This document shows positions 14,635 to 15,268 of a DNA stretch of 15,268 bases, piece by piece. Numbering within the stretch: the stretch's first letter is position 1; every line of letters begins with the position of its first letter. The position numbers and the translations under genes are program-made. Under the pieces are notes generated by a model. That model was not told the origin of the DNA. It did no database searches and worked only from the letters and a program-made list of their open reading frames with translations. Origin of the DNA: Chloroflexota bacterium (GTDB lineage: Bacteria; Chloroflexota; Limnocylindria; P2-11E). Location of the stretch: positions 1-15,268 of the forward strand of contig VBEU01000075.1 in assembly GCA_005883775.1 (NCBI GenBank). The letters are read 5' to 3'.

Positions 14635-15268
14635 TTAGCTCTTCTTGGTCACGAAGGGATCGGTCCAGCGGGCTTCCTCGAAGCCGAGCGAGGTGAGGTA
14701 GAAGCTCTTCACCCAGGGCTTCTCGAGCACCGGGTTCGCGTCGTAGTAGATCCACGCGGCCGGCGCGTCCTGAGAGAGAAGACGTGATGCCTGCTGGTAG
14801 AGGTCGTCTCGCTTCTTCGGGTCGGGTTCCTTGTCGCCGTCGGTCACGAGCTTGTCGAACTGGGGGTTGTTGTACCCGATCCGAGTGACGGTCGACTTGG
14901 AGTGGAACACCGTCGTCAGCCAGTCCTGCTGGTCGTAGTAGTCAGCGCACCAGCCGAGCAGGAAGAGAGCGGGCGTCGTGTCCGGTTTCTTCACAAGCTG
15001 CGTGTAGGTCGTGGAGTCCACCGGGTCGAGACCGACGTCGAGACCGAGGTTCGTCTTCCATTGGCCCTGGAACCACTCGAGGCGCGTCTTGTTCCGTGCG
15101 CTCGACGCGTAGGTGATCTTGACACCCGCGAGCGCGGCCTGCGCGGCCGGGGCTGCTTGAGCGAGCGCGGCCTTCGCCGCTGTGGCGTCAAACTTCTGGA
15201 AGGTGTCCCCCGAGTCATAACCGGGAATGCCCGGAGTGATGAACGCGAGCGCGGGCTTGCCGATCTTG
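14635..15268 (-). CDS. Solute-binding lipoprotein of a peptide/nickel-type ABC importer (SBP family 5), C-terminal part
   Basis: The last 211 residues of a binding protein are visible; the N-terminus lies beyond the right edge. The stop is at 14635. Reading from the edge, it shows PGIPGYDSGDTFQKFDA and an alanine-rich helix (AAKAALAQAAPAAQAALAG). The sequence KITYASSARNKTRLEWFQ and WKTNLGLDVGLDPVD follow, then FLLGWCADYYDQQDWLTTVF and YNNPQFDKLV, and RDDLYQQASRLLSQDAPAAWIYY. These are the normal late blocks of SBP family 5 (OppA/DppA), so the fold is intact to the end. As first gene of a binding protein, B, C, D, F order it should supply solute to the first permease pair. Whether it has a lipoprotein signal cannot be seen here. 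Confidence 0.9.
   Translation of the reverse strand, partial: KIGKPALAFITPGIPGYDSGDTFQKFDATAAKAALAQAAPAAQAALAGVKITYASSARNKTRLEWFQGQWKTNLGLDVGLDPVDSTTYTQLVKKPDTTPALFLLGWCADYYDQQDWLTTVFHSKSTVTRIGYNNPQFDKLVTDGDKEPDPKKRDDLYQQASRLLSQDAPAAWIYYDANPVLEKPWVKSFYLTSLGFEEARWTDPFVTKKS

Overview
This is a GC-rich window whose genes start with ATG, GTG or TTG, carry short or overlapping junctions, and lie almost entirely on the minus strand. The alanine-rich lipoprotein signals, the glycine-rich start of the ABC exporter and an Rrf2 regulator heading a suf operon are compatible with Chloroflexota or a related high-GC lineage. There is no rRNA or other marker, so this placement is an inference only. I see no mobile element, CRISPR array, tRNA or rRNA.

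Left part (1-3071). On the minus strand an Rrf2/IscR-type regulator (909-451) overlaps the start of sufC (458 to beyond base 1), so a suf Fe-S assembly operon runs off the left edge. A perfect inverted repeat (900-920) lies between a predicted promoter and the regulator, in the gap shared with a divergent plus-strand NTPase of the YjjX/DUF84 inosine/xanthosine triphosphatase family (1007-1552). That gene converges within 4 bases on a CPBP-family membrane protease (2507-1557). Next come a strong hairpin and a SnoaL-like/NTF2-fold protein (3071-2634).

Middle (3152-5038) is a complete one-chain ABC exporter (membrane domain plus ATPase) of the multidrug/lipid type, with candidate regulatory palindromes on both sides.

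Right part (5127-15268) is about 10 kb of co-directional peptide/nickel-type (Opp/Dpp) ABC importer genes. In transcription order (right to left) these are: a solute-binding lipoprotein (partial), permease B, permease C, ATPase D, ATPase F, then a second solute-binding lipoprotein, permease B, permease C and a third solute-binding lipoprotein. The second set has no ATPases of its own inside the window. A simple reading is that both permease pairs and all three binding proteins use the one D/F ATPase pair. Strong hairpins follow the first two binding-protein genes just before their permeases, a layout that usually keeps binding-protein mRNA more abundant than permease mRNA.

All gene families here are well known. 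The points most worth a second look are the shared-ATPase arrangement, the short N-terminus of the D ATPase, the inverted repeat at the regulator start, the four-cysteine C-terminal motifs in both ATPases, and the possible folded leader before the second binding-protein gene.
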